From Eurosta solidaginis (lineage: Eukaryota > Arthropoda > Insecta > Diptera > Tephritidae): a stretch of 64,000 nucleotides of DNA. The first letter of the stretch is position 1. Each line of letters starts with the position of its first letter. The position numbers and the translations under genes are program-made. Below are positions 46,203 through 57,962 of this stretch, piece by piece. A model generated the notes under the pieces. It did not search any database. It had not been told where the DNA came from and saw only the letters and a program-made list of their open reading frames with translations. The stretch covers positions 341,662,302 to 341,726,301 of the forward strand of contig NC_090319.1 of the NCBI RefSeq assembly GCF_040869045.1, in the 5' to 3' direction.

Positions 46203-47313
46203 ACAATTAAGGACGGGACTGTCTTCGGCTGTGCCGAAGACTCCATACCATTCATGAATAGGGCTGAACAATAATCTTATCCCATTCGAAATTTCCAAAT
46301 AATGCGCTGTATAAGATAAGAAATATATAGTGAATGGATGTACATACCTAAACGATTTTAAGATAAATATAAAAGAATGGCAAAAAAAAACCCCCTTATC
46401 TGAACGATCGGTTGTATCGGATATATATTATATATAGCTCCGATCGAAATGATTTTTACAGGAAATCTTCTATGATATATTAGACTAAATATAACCAAGT
46501 TTAACGTTTTTATATTGGAAATTAAGGGAGAAATGGCTAAAAATCTTTCTGTCTGAACGATCGGTTGTATGGGATATATACTATATAGAGATCCGATCGA
46601 AATGATTTTTTCATGAAATCCTCTATGATATATTAGAATAAATATCACCAAGTTTAACGTTTTTATATTGAAAATTAAGGGAGACAAAAATCTTTCTATC
46701 TGAAGGATTGGTTGTATGGAATATATACTCTATATAGCTCTGGTCAAAGTGATTTTTTCAGAAAATCTTCGATGATATATTAAAATATATATCACCGAGC
46801 TTCACGATTATACTTTCTAAATTAAGGGAGAAATGGCCAAAAATCTTTCTATCTGAAAGATCGGTTGTATGGGATATAACTATATATAGCTCCGATCAAA
46901 GTGATTTTTTCAGGATATTTTCTATGATATATTAGAATATACATCACCGAGTTTCACGTTAATACTTTCTAAATTGCGGCAGGAATGACTAAAATCGTCT
47001 TATCTGTACGATCGGTTGTATGGAGGATATATGTTATAGTGGTCCGATACTACCGGATCCGACAAATGTCTAATATAATACAAAAATATATCCTTGTGCC
47101 AAATTTCATTGAGATATCTCAAAATTTGTGGGACTAATTTGAGTTCAAACAGACAGACGGACGGACGGACAGACGGGCATGGCTATATCCACTCCGTTCG
47201 TCGCCCTGATCCATTCGGTATACTTAACGGTGAGTCTGTCTTCTATATTCCTCAACGTTACAAACATCGGACCAAAGTTAATATACCATTTCATGTTCAT
47301 GAAAGGCATAATG
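46203..47313 (-). mobile_element. Second DINE-1-like family (hairpin GTCTTCGGC)
   Basis: Left end CAATTAAGGACGGGACT followed by the perfect hairpin GTCTTCGGC-TGT-GCCGAAGAC at 46221-46241. Then come five tandem units, TCCGATACTACCGGATCCG, CAAATTTCATTGAGATATC, a GACGGACGGACGGACAGACGG tract (about 47154-47175) with GCATGGCTATATCC, and an end near TATACCATTTCATGTTC. Of everything in the window this is closest to what I remember of Drosophila INE-1, including the phrases 'ATAGTGGTCCGAT' and 'CGATCGGTTGTATGG'. Confidence 0.8.
46393..47060. repeat. Five tandem units of about 150 bp in the second DINE-like family
   Basis: Starts marked by CTGAACGATCGGTTGTAT-like sequence at 46400, 46553, 46700, 46853 and 47004; spacings 153, 147, 153 and 151. 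Each holds GGGATATATACTATATA, TGATTTTTTCA and CTATGATATATTAGA blocks. Confidence 0.88.
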
Positions 47314-47319
47314 AACTGT

Positions 47320-47595
47320 AGTAAATTTTCATGTTCTCTTCCAATTAACGTCTTGCTTAATTTAGATTTTCCTACAAATAGGAGGGATTGGTTCCCATGT
47401 TTTTCGCCGACTCTGAACAACATTTGATAACACGGATAAATTTTTACTGAGAACCTTTTAAGGCAGAAATACACTCGAAATCACTGCCGAGGGCCCGTTT
47501 TCTAACTGAGAAACTTGTTGCTAAATTTTTGATGTTGCTTTTCCCCAGACTTGAAGCCAGGATTTTCGGCGTGGTAGGAGGAGGACGCTACGCTA
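47320..47595 (-). mobile_element. Old, diverged tRNA-headed SINE
   Basis: Family landmarks in order on the minus strand are recognisable but altered: TGTTCTCTTCCAATTAACG, CCCATGTTTTTCGCCGACTC, AGGCAGAAATACACTCG, TTTTTGATGTTGCTTTTCCCC, CTTGAAGCCAGGA and GCGTGGTAGGAGGAGGACGC. It directly abuts the end of the DINE-like element. Confidence 0.7.
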
Positions 47596-48674
47596 TATAG
47601 TATAAGGGAAAATCGAAATTTTGAAACTGAATTTCACACGTGTCCCGTAAAAACAATTTATTTTAAAACAAAATTTATTTTTCGAATGAACGTAAAACCT
47701 TGATACAACTATTTGTTTTTTTTTTTTTAATATTAATAGTTTCACCTGAGTTACTAGTGTCCCATACAAAGGGATGCTTTTTTGCGGTTTTTCACACACA
47801 TATTCAAATATTTCAAAACCAGGTTTCTATTTTTTATTTAGATATATACCACGCAGTACTAACGCATTAAATACTTTGTCTGAAAAAGTTATAGGTTTTC
47901 TTTAGTTAAGGACTAAAAATGAAAAAAATGTGTTCGATCTGTCCCGTACCAACCAAGGAATGTTCTACGAGTAGTAGGAATTATTTTGAAGAACGGGGGG
48001 AAAATTCTCTCCTTCGCTGGGTGCTTTTAAGCTGCCTCCCTTAATAATTTCCCTCTAGAATCTAAGCTCTCTCTGAACATTGGTAACCAGGTCGTCCTTT
48101 TTGTTCTGAGAGAACTCTGACCCGGTCTTGAAACAATCCGTTTTTTGCCGAATTTTGGGTAACACTTTAAATTTTTCTATGTGCCAGCTTTTTTTTTTAA
48201 GATAGTTAAATACAGTTTTAAAGTCAACCTTACGAATTTGATCACATAAAATTTAATAATTTTAGCTTTATAAATGACGAAAGTATCTCGTTAATTATTG
48301 AATTATCCCATAATTATATTTAATTTTGAAATAAATTTTTTTACAGTCGCGGTGCAAAGAATTAATTTGATAAAATTCATGACAACACTTTCTCTAAACG
48401 AAAACCCCACGGAAAAATAGGCTAACGGATTGACCGATGAATGGATGACCAATGCTTACTTAAATTTTATTTTGGTTTGAAACTGCCGATTTTTTCAATT
48501 GACTTAAATAGGATATCTAAAAAGACGCTGGGCACTACCACCGATAAAGTCGATAGAGGTTACCGAAAAGATTAGATATTTGTTTGAGAAATTTTCACCC
48601 CAAAATGCAGCTCTGGATCCGCACACAGCTATGGCTTACCTACATTTTTAATTGATGCTTAGCAGTTTAAACGG
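47596..48674. other. No recognisable feature
   Basis: Unassigned AT-rich sequence with short homopolymer runs. Confidence 0.5.
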
Positions 48675-49115
48675 TCATGGCCGCACAATAAGTTGTACCA
48701 GTCGCTTCTTCGTTGGCTTAACTGGCGCCAATTTGTCACACCAAGCAGATTTAAAACGTTTTCCACCCGGCCCATGTATCGGAGAACAGGCCGCCTTTTT
48801 CATCTGTTTGCATAATCGGGTTTCTATAAAAATACTTTCTAAGACGGAGCATCAACTTTCATTCGCATAACATGGCCTAGCCAGAGTAGCCGTTGTTATA
48901 TAATTCGCTGAAGTATATTGATGTCGGCATATTCGCTGTGGCCAACGCGTACAGGTCCGTAAATATTTCGAAGAACTCTTCTATCGAACACTCCCAGAGG
49001 CACCTCATCTGATGTTATTATGGTTCATACTTCTGCAACACATAGCAGGACGGGTACGAAAAGTTACTTGTAGATCATTATTTTCGTTTGCCGAGAGACG
49101 ACCTTACTTTTCAAC
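48675..49115 (-). pseudogene. RTE-clade LINE, C-terminal end
   Basis: Minus-strand pieces: KSKVVSRQTKIMIYK (about 49105-49060), EVPLGVFDRRVLRNIYGP (about 49005-48955), ADINILQRIIQRLLWLGHV (ending near 48867) and, after a gap, LGVTNWRQLSQRRSDWYNL (about 48745-48688), which is where RTE proteins usually end. Stops at two or more places. Compared with the 25.6 kb fragment, it keeps the very C-terminus but not the catalytic core. Confidence 0.8.
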
Positions 49116-49545
49116 CTATGTATGTATTTCAAGGTAGGATTTACTGCCAAGAGTGTCTTCTTTGCTGGATTTCATAAATAAAGTAATAAGCCCAACAGTA
49201 ACACCTTTTCTTCGATAAATTTCGCAGTAAACAAACAACCGCTGTGATAACTGAATGGTCAGAATCTCGGATGAATGAATTTCGCAGCTCCCAAAATGGA
49301 TCAATACAATAAGCTATGGCAGTTGTTTTAAATTGTTTTCTTCCTTTTTAATTTAAATTTTTTTCAATTTACAACAATAATAATAATAGAAAGTTATTGT
49401 TAAGTCTTGAAATTGATTTGAAGCCACCATTTTGCTTGTATGATTAAAGTCAAAAAATGTATGGTTTTGGTTTGGCTTTTATTTGAAAAGAAATGAAACT
49501 AAATAAACTAGCTCACAGCTTTCGAGCTTAAACCACCTAACTTGT
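49116..49545. other. No recognisable feature
   Basis: Includes an (AAT)n stretch at about 49376-49388. Otherwise unassigned. Confidence 0.5.
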
Positions 49546-50350
49546 TATACCCAGCTGTACTTGTAGACAGGTTATTATAACTTTGATTAGATACCGGTTC
49601 ATATATCAAAATTATCAGTATCGAAACAAAAAAAATTTGATCAAGCCATGTCCGTCCGTCCGCCAATCCGTCTGTCCGCCCGTTAACACGATAACTTGAG
49701 CAAATATTTTGATACCTACATCAAATTCGGTAATCGGGCTTATCTGGACCCAGATAAGATTTTTGTCGAAAATAAGCGAAATCGGCCTATAGCTACGCCC
49801 ACTTTTGAGATAATTCAGAAACGTATATTGCTTAGCTAATTTAATTTGGTGGGTGGATTGGTTTTATGATGCAAAACATATATTCCAAAAAATGTTGGAA
49901 TATGGGCGTGGCACCACCCACATTTAGAAGAAGAAAATTTGGAAATATAACAAACCGTACGTCAAAAGCCGTTAAAAAAATTACATTGAAATTCGGCAGA
50001 GACAATATCCTTGCCAAATTATATAGACAGAGTGAAGATAATCAAAATCGGTTAAAGACCACGCCCACTTTCCCTAAAGTTCTAACCTTACCAAACCTTA
50101 CCTTTGCAATGACTCTACTTTATCTAACTCCATTTAACTGATATTCTACCTCCGTAGTGGTATAGTTGAGCTAAGAACAAAATTGCACCTATTTTGAAAA
50201 CGGGCGTTATCCGCCACTTTTTTGTTACTCTTTCCTAAATACATTTAATGCCATAAGTCGGAAAAAAATCTCACAAAACAAACAAGCGTTTAAAGTACAT
50301 AGCTGGCTATGCAATGTTCAGTTTCACCCGAACTTAAACCAACTTACTTG
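49546..50350 (+). mobile_element. DINE-1-like element, copy h, diverged subfamily
   Basis: Starts TATACCCAGCTGTAC, carries the GTCC tract at 49651-49685, 'GGACCCAGATAAG' and 'GGGCGTGGCACCACCC' blocks as in copy g, and ends GTTCAGTTTCACCCGAAC then AACTTACTTG. Followed by TTTT. Shorter than copy g and internally eroded. Confidence 0.72.
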
Positions 50351-51740
50351 TTTTAATTTTAATTTTTATCAAAACGAGCCGAACCAGTGTGCCTCTTGCG
50401 CAACCAATATAAAAGTCTCTTATCAAATATCAACAGATAACAGCTGTTCTATCAATCAGTTAAAACTTACATCTTGCGCTTCCATCTAGCGTATGGTAGC
50501 AACTGCCGGTAATGCAGTGCAAATATTCAAAATAGTACCCTAGTACAAATAGATTTCTTCGTATATAGTTAAGCAAAAGCACTACGACCAAAATTGCTCA
50601 AGGCTCGCTAATAGCCTGAATCTCCATCCTTACAACCAAAACTTTATTTATAGATTTGGATTCCATATAAGAGCGAAAAAGGGGCCCGTACATAAAACCG
50701 CATTTAGAAAAATATATATGACAGTTATTTGCAATCCCAGATTAAGCAAACTCTCCTTATCAATGAATTTTCTGTGTTCTTAGAAAGTTTTCGGTAAATA
50801 TGGGCTACATTATTTTATTATACACTGACCATTTATGGGAGTTGCCAATTCAACATTCGAGTTTTTATGTACGCGCTATTCCACAAATCTAATTTAGAAA
50901 AAATTGTTTCAGCGGAAAGAGATCGTAAATTAAAATAGAACAAGTGATGAAACAAATGTATAGCCTCGTCCACTGATGCAAATGCGTATTTGTGGTAATT
51001 TTAAAACTGCTTTCCATCAGGTTGTTTAGATATGAAAATATAGACATCACAGTGGAGTAAGAGACCAAAAAAAACAATAACAAAAACAAGTACAAGTACA
51101 AAAAATGTATGCAAAAAAAATTAAACTGGATTATCAGGCTAATAAAAATGAATGAGAGCCACATCATAAAATACAACGAACTAACAGCGGTCATAACAAA
51201 TTGAGGTGAAAGCCAAATATTTGGAATAAGAGAGGAAACGAAGAAAACAAATAAATTTTACCAACTAACAACAACACGCGAGTCGACAGACTGAAATAAA
51301 ACTGAGAATAGTTAGAATACGAAAAAACCAGCAACAACAAAAAAACAATGTGAACAAACTTTGGTTATGCTTAATTCGCAAAATGGAATTTATTATGAAA
51401 GAAATTTCATAAATCTGCCTGAAATGGACGTTATAACGGGTTGCCAAGGAGAAGATAAAAAAAAAAAATACAGCGAAATAGATGAAAGCAAAAAATGAAG
51501 ATGTACAAGTAAATTAAGAGAAATACAAAAGGCAATGTAGATTTTTTACCGCCACCACAAGGTATAACATGATACAATAATAATAATTTATAGAAATATT
51601 TTAACAAAAGAATAATGAAAATATGGAAGCAGACTTGGAAGCTGAACACCTACAATAACAAAGAATATAAAGAAGCAAACACGAATACAAATGGCACTCA
51701 ACGGTAACTTGACGTTATGTCATTAATTACTCACATTAAT
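50351..51740. other. No recognisable feature
   Basis: AT-rich. 51060-51120 and 51280-51350 are rich in ACAAC/AAAAC repeats. No gene could be supported. Confidence 0.5.
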
Positions 51741-51915
51741 GCTCCATTTTTCGACGCGACTTTAAACTACAGTTAAAGTTGACTAGAGTTAAACCCTGCC
51801 ACTTCGACCGCTTAAGCTGAGGTGAGTAGCAAAATTGTATGTTAGCGAACAAAGTGGCAAGGTTAAACTCTTGTAAACTTTAACTGGAGTTTAAACTAGC
51901 ACTGAAAAACCGGGC
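51741..51915. mobile_element. Small inverted-repeat element (MITE-like), copy 1
   Basis: Left CGACTTTAAACTACAGTTAA / GACTAGAGTTAAACC and right GGTTAAACTCTTGTAAAC / TTTAACTGGAGTTTAAAC are inverted complements over about 55 bp, and the CACTTCGACCGCTTAAGC centre folds too. A second, inverted copy lies at 62828-63215. The ends are not sharply defined, so the superfamily is open. Confidence 0.65.
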
Positions 51916-52158
51916 ATAGCATTTGCATGAAAAACAATGAAAAGGTATCCATTACAAGTTTTCTTGTTTAGGCCACAAATTGCATCAAGTTTCTGAAAAT
52001 TATACGGAGGGAGTGAAAACTAAAAAATTCTTAAACGAAAATGGTCCAAAAGAGGGGACAAGGAGTTGAAACTTTTATTTCTATATTGAATTTAAAACTA
52101 ATTGGTCATATTTACTGATTGAGAGGGTAAACATTTTACAGCATTCATAAAAGAAGTT
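51916..52158. other. Unassigned spacer
   Basis: Short AT-rich sequence between two inverted-repeat elements. Confidence 0.4.
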
Positions 52159-52839
52159 ACCCTGCAGTCAAAAGCCAAAGTAGTCAGCAAATATTATACT
52201 AGAATTGTGTGGGATTATTTATACTAGTCAGTTTTGGAATGCTTCATTGACTAGAATTTTGTGTTGTTAGTTATTCATACTAGTAAGTATTTGAATAATT
52301 TATTCGACTATAATTTCGTCTGTCGTACTCGAGGAAATGGCCTAGTGCTTCAGTAGACAATGCTAGATATCGTCCAAATTAACGGGTACATAAACACAAG
52401 CATGGGGAGTCCGCCCTCACCGTTGCCTCAGCAGAGGTTAAAGAAGCCACTGAAAAGGCCAAGCCTTCCATAACAATAGTCCCAGACGGAATGCCTATGC
52501 CGATGCCAAAACTCCTTGGCCGTGAGGGCATCGGCAGCCTAACACATTTTTTCTACTTGTCGTTAAAAGCCCTTTCCATTATCTGTTATTCTGGATAAAC
52601 CCACTACCAAAGACCAGCAACCCAGACAGTATCTACATATAGTATCCCTTTAGACAGTAACAAAAACGTTTAAACCCGTTATGATTCCCTCAATTAAATG
52701 CAATTCTTCGGTAATCCAGCCATCAGCGTGCCTTACGTAAAGTGCACATCACTAACACTCATCATAGGGCGGTAGTAGTGAAACTTGGCTTGAGTTAACA
52801 CAGTCAACCTCGACTGGTTTGTTCCCTTTCCGTTAGATA

Positions 52840-53065
52840 GATAGATAAAATATTGAGGATTTTACTGTGACAATTGGTTAACACCTCATCCATGATCAGC
52901 CCAAAAAGTTCTCTTGGATTGAGGGATTTAATTTGGGAATGTTCTGGCCATGGTGACCCCATAAACTTAGCCCTGGGTCTTGAGAATGCGTCACATTCCA
53001 GGAGGATATGGTCCGCCGTCTCCCCTGATCGATCACAAAATCAGGATGTGTTATTCCGTTACTAT
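52840..53065 (-). pseudogene. LINE ORF2 C-terminal finger fragment
   Basis: The minus strand reads FCDRSGETADHILLECDAFS, then RPRAKFMGSPWPEHSQIKS and LNPRELFGLIMDEVL, ending about 52850. The C-x-x-[C]...H-x-x-x-x-C finger and the following ARxxFMG match the region after RNase H in the LINEs at 13.5 and 41.7 kb, although one expected cysteine is a stop. Only this tail is present. Confidence 0.68.
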
Positions 53066-53309
53066 TTAGTTTTATATATATATATGTACGTATTTTTTAT
53101 TAAAATTTGTTCCAAAATATAATGTATTGAAGTGAAAATTGTTAAAGTTATATATGTATACATATATATACATTAAGCTGGGTTAATTTGCATGGACCAA
53201 CGTTAACCCATATCGCGCCATCGATTTTTCGGGCTCAGGAAAAAATTTCCACTAAGCATACCCAAAAAAATAATTTTCGAGCCTGCAAAATTTGTGTTTT
53301 TTGACTTTT

Positions 53310-55133
53310 TATACTCAGTTGAGCAGAGCTCACAGAGTATATTAACTTTGATTGGATAACGGTTGGTTGTACAGGTATAAAGGAATCGAGATTGATATAG
53401 ACTTCCATATATCAAAATCATCAGTATCGAAAAAGAATTTGATTGAGCCATGTCCGTCCGTCCGTCCGTCCGTCCGTCCGTCCCTTAAACTATAACTTGA
53501 GTAAATTTTGAGGTATCTTGAAATTTGGTATGTAGGTTCCTGAGCACTCATCTCAGATCCCTATTTAAAGTGAACGATATCGGACTATAACCACCCCCAC
53601 TTTTTTGATATCGAAAATTCCGAAAAATCGAAAAAGTGCGATAATTCATTACCAAATACGGACAAAACGATGAAACTTGGTAGGTGAGTTGAACTTATGA
53701 CGTAGAATAGAAAATTAGTAAAGTTTTGGACAATGGGCGTAGCACGCCCACTTTTAAAAGAAGTTAATTTAGAAGTTTTGCAAGCTGAAATTTAGCAGTC
53801 GTTGAAGATAGCATGATGAAATTTGGCAGGAACGTTACTCTTTTTACTATATGTACGCTTAATAAAAATTTACAAAATCGGAGAACGAACACGCAAACTT
53901 TTAAAAAAAAAAATTGTTTTTAAATCAAATTTTAAAAGAAAAGTTAATATCTTTACAGTATATAAGTAAATTAGGTCAACATTCAACTCCAATAATGATA
54001 TGGTACAACAAAATGCAAAAACAAAAGAAAATTTCAAAATGGGCGTGGCTCCGCCCTTTTTCATTTAATTTGTCTAGAATACTTTTAATGCCATAAGTCG
54101 AACAAATATTTACCAATCCTTGTGAAATTTGGTAGAGGCTTAGATTCTAACTGTTTTCTGTGAAAAAGGGCGAAATCGGTTGAAGCCGCGCCCAGTTTTT
54201 ATACACAGTCGACCATCTATCCTTCCGCTCGGCCGTTAACACGATAACTTGAGCAAAAATCGATATATCTTTACTAAACTCAGTTCACGTACTTATCTGT
54301 ACTCACTTTGTATTGGTGTAAAAAATGGCCTAAATCCCACTATGACCACGCCCAATTTTTCGATATCGAAAATTACGAAAAATGAAAAAAATGCCATAGT
54401 TATATACCAAATACGAAAAAAGGGATGAAACATGGTAATTGGATTGGTTTATTGACGCAAAATATAACATCAGCAAAAAACTTTGTAAAATAGGTGTGAC
54501 ACCTAACATACTAAGTAGAAGAAAATGAAAAAGTTTTGCAGGGCGAAATCAAAAGCCCTTGGAATCTTGGTCGGAATACTGCTCGTGGTATTACATATAT
54601 AATTAAGTTAGCGGTGCCCGACAAATGATGTTCTGGGTCACCCTGGTCCACATTTTGGTCGATATCTGGAAAACTTCTTCACATATACAACTACCACCAC
54701 TCCCTATTAAAACCCACATTAATACCTTTAATTTGATACCCATATCGTACAAAAAATTCTAGAGTCACCCCTGGTCCACCTTTATGGCGATATCTCGAAA
54801 AGGCGTCCACCCATAGAACTAAGGCCCACTCCGTTTTAAAATACTAATTAAAACCTTCCGGTTGATACCCATATCGTACAAACACATTATAGAGTCACCC
54901 CTGGTCCACTTTTATGGCGATATCTCGAAAAGGCGTCCACCTATAGAACTAAGGCCCACTCCCTTTTAAAATACTCATTAACATCTTTCATTTGATACAC
55001 ATGCCATACAAACACATTCCAGGGTTACCCTAGGTTCATTTTCCTACATGGTGATTTTCCCTTATTTTGTCTCCATAACTCTCAACTGAGTATGTAATGT
55101 TCGGTTACACCCGAACTTTGCCTTCTTTACATG
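53310..55133 (+). mobile_element. DINE-1-like element, copy i, inside the palindrome's left arm
   Basis: TATACTCAGTTGAGC at 53310, GTCC tract at 53455-53483, three to four tandem units (54640-55030), hairpin GTTCGGTTACACCCGAAC and an end in TTCTTTACATG at 55133. The right arm of the palindrome reads TTGACTTTTTTTACTTTGAT (inverse of 57413-57432) at the equivalent place, giving the uninterrupted site: only T's lie between TTGAC and CTTTGAT. Confidence 0.9.
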
Positions 55134-55282
55134 TTTTCTTTGATTTTTAAGGTTTTTTTTCATGACCTACTTAAAAAATTTTCGTTTGATTTTAAAATTT
55201 TCATGTATACCCTGTCCGACTAAAAATTGTCCGCTAAAAACTTTGGAGATAACAGTTATATTTTTTGGGTTTTGGTGAAGAT

Positions 55283-56015
55283 CAGACCAGTAAAGAAAAA
55301 GTACCAGTACAAGTATCAGTACCTCAGTACTTCGAAAACTGAGAACAAGTATAAGTATCGAGGTACTTGTACTTGAATTGTTGAAGTATAAGTAAAGTTC
55401 TTGTAGTTACTTTCGAAGTACTTTGATAAGTATTGAACGGTTTTGAAGCGGATCAACCAGCACCCTACGATCACCTAACTTTGACAAAATGGTTGAAGAA
55501 GAGTTTTACAGCTATTTTAATGATACATCAACAGATTTCAATATGCTTACTCTTATGAAGGACCTATCACTCAAAATGAATACACCCTCAGCTTCCTCCG
55601 ACACAGTATAGTGTTTATTTTCCTTAGCTGGCATTATTTATAGTCCTAGAAGGCAATCAGTCACGGATTTTTCATTTGAAAAGCTAGGACTAATGAAGGC
55701 AAACGCAAAACTACTTTAATATTGTTAGCTGTTGTACAATTTGTACTTATTTGATATGTTGTTTTACTTCTTGTTGCTTTCTAATATAAATTTTACTCAT
55801 ATTTTGATTTTCCATTTATGAATCAAAGTGACATATTTTATCAGAAAAAGTATTTTGGTGTACTTGCAAATATTTCGTAAGTGTATCTACTTCTACTTTC
55901 GGATTCGAAGTACAAGTACCGTAGTACTGATACTTTGTACTTAGATTTGAAGTACTTGAGTACTTGTACTTATTTGGTACTAGTACAAGTATGTACTCAG
56001 TACTTTACAGGTCTG
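55283..56015 (+). pseudogene. hAT transposon remnant with intact ends and TSD
   Basis: Terminal inverted repeats CAGACCAGTAAAG (55283-55295) and CTTTACAGGTCTG (56003-56015), one mismatch, flanked by 8-bp duplications GTGAAGAT (55275-55282) and GTGAAAAT (56016-56023), as hAT elements produce. Only the transposase tail remains (about 55489-55720): FYSYFNDTSTDF, TPSASSDTV-stop-CLFSLAGIIY and SPRRQSVTDFSFEKLGLMKA, matching the hAT dimerisation domain, with the stop where a Glu is usual. GTACTT motifs crowd both subterminal regions. It is a deleted, non-autonomous copy. Confidence 0.88.
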
Positions 56016-57689
56016 GTGAAAATTTTTATTTTTTCGCCATTTTTTTAAGGGTTTCTTCAGAAACGTGCCAAAGGGTTGCCGATGAAAACGAATTTGTCTC
56101 ATAATTCCTATCCCACTTAAAATTATGCGATAAAAACGTTGGCATTAACAGTTTTTAAAAAAAAAATTTTTTTTTTGTTTTTGGGACTTGTTTTGGTCGA
56201 AATCGATTTTTTTCATTTTCCAGGCTCCAAATAATTTTTTATGCATGTGTTTCCGTTAAACTCACCAATAAGTATAACAAAATGATCAGGGGACGAGCTA
56301 AGTTGATTTAGCTATGTCCGTTTGTTTGAACGCAAACTAGTCCCTCAATTTTTGAGATATCCTGATGAAATTTGGTAAGCAGGCATACTTTGATGGGGGA
56401 TTTGACATTTGTCGGAATCGACCGGATTGGACCAATATAGTATTTACCTCCAATAAAATAGATTGTGAGGGTTTTCGCCATTTCTGCCCCATTTCTGCCT
56501 CATTTTAACAGGTAGCAACATCAAATTTTACCACAAGCTTATGTATTGGGCATAGATTGTTGTCTGATAAAATCATCAAGATCGGACTAAAAATCTATTT
56601 CGACAAAAATGATGAAGATCCTCTTACCTGAACAGTCGGTTGTATGGGATATATATTATAAATATGTCCGATCTTGATGATTTTTTCAGACAACAATCTA
56701 TGCCCAATACATAAGCTTGTGGTAAAATTTGATGTTGCTACATGTTAAAATGAGGCACAAATGGCGAAAACCCTCTTATTGAACAATCGATTGTATGGGA
56801 GGTATATGTTATAGTGGTCCGATCCGGTCGATTCCGACAAATGTCAAATCCCCCATCAAAATATGCCTGCTTACCAAATTTCATCAAGATATCTCAAAAA
56901 TTGAGGTACTAGTTTGCGTTCAAACAAACGGACAGATGGACAGATGGACGGACGGACGGACGGACAGACGGACATGGCTAAATCAACTTAGCTCGCCCCT
57001 GATCATTTTGGTATACTTATTGGTGGGTTTAACGGAAACATATACATACAAAATGATTTGGAGCCTGGAAAATGAAAAAAATCGATTTCGACCAAAACAA
57101 GTCCCAAAAACAAAAAAAAAAAAAATTTTTAACTATTAATGCCAATGTTTTTATCGCATAATTTTAAGTGGAATAGGAACTATGAGACAAATTCGTTTTC
57201 ATCGGCAACACTTTTGCACGATTCTGAAGAAACCCTTAAAAAAAATGGTGAATAAATAAATTTTTTCACCAAAACACTCCTCAAAACCCAAAAAATATTT
57301 TTTTTTTTTTCAAAAAACTGTTATCGCTAAAGTTTTTAGCGGACAATTTTGAGTCGGGTATACATGAAAATTTTAAAATCAAATAAAAATTTTTTAAGTA
57401 GGTCATGAAAAAACCCTTAAAAATCAAAGTAAAAAAAGTCAAAAAACTCAAATTTTGCAGGCTCGAAAATTATTTTTTTGGGTATGCGTATTTTTTTTCC
57501 TGAACCCTAAACCTATCGAAAAATTGATGACGCGATATAGGTTAATAAATCGACCCAGCTTAATATACATACTTATTATATACATATATGAAATATAATG
57601 AATAAAATTAACTTGAGCTAATTTATCAATTTTCAATAATTTTTCAACCCGACTGGGACTAGTATATTAACTAGTAGGATGCAAATATC

Positions 57690-57962
57690 GACTAGTATGT
57701 CAACTGTTATTACATTGATGCATAGACTGAGTAGTATGCCAACGGGTATGTTGATGTTGAATACACTGACTAGTATGTCAATTGGTATGATATTGGTGTA
57801 TATAATAACTAGTATGCCGTCTGTTATAATGCTGGCGCAAAGGCTGACTAGTTTGTTAGTTGGTACGACCCTGATGGGTATGCCGACTAGTATGGCATCT
57901 GGTAAGATGTTGATGTATATAATGACTAGTTTGCCAATTGGTATGATGCTGATGCAGACTGG
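57690..57962. repeat. Seven-copy 39-bp tandem array, open on both strands
   Basis: Units beginning GACTAGTATG (with variants) start at 57690, 57729, 57768, 57807, 57846, 57885 and 57924, exactly 39 bp apart. Because 39 is divisible by three, both strands give long 13-residue-periodic frames (plus 57679-57969, minus 57965-57633). A partial unit (ACTAGTAGGATGC) precedes at 57670. It belongs to the outer 52159-58100 element, whose ends carry the same ACTAGT motif. Confidence 0.9.

Larger units (their letters stand above)
53174..57566. mobile_element. Palindromic (foldback) element with about 0.9-kb arms
   Basis: Outer ends TTAAGCTGGGTTAATTT (left) and the inverse of TTAATAAATCGACCCAGCTTAA (right). 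Arm pieces 53174-53309, 55134-55282 and 56016-56587 match, inverted, 57566-56669 in collinear order; the loop is about 56588-56668. The left arm is longer only because it contains the DINE-like copy i and a hAT element. The arm interior includes DINE-like phrases (GGACATGGCTAAATC, TAGTGGTCCGATCC), so the arms look like two opposed copies of a DINE-related segment inside a terminal-inverted-repeat unit. TTAA at both ends could be a piggyBac-type or TA-type target, unresolved. Confidence 0.85.
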
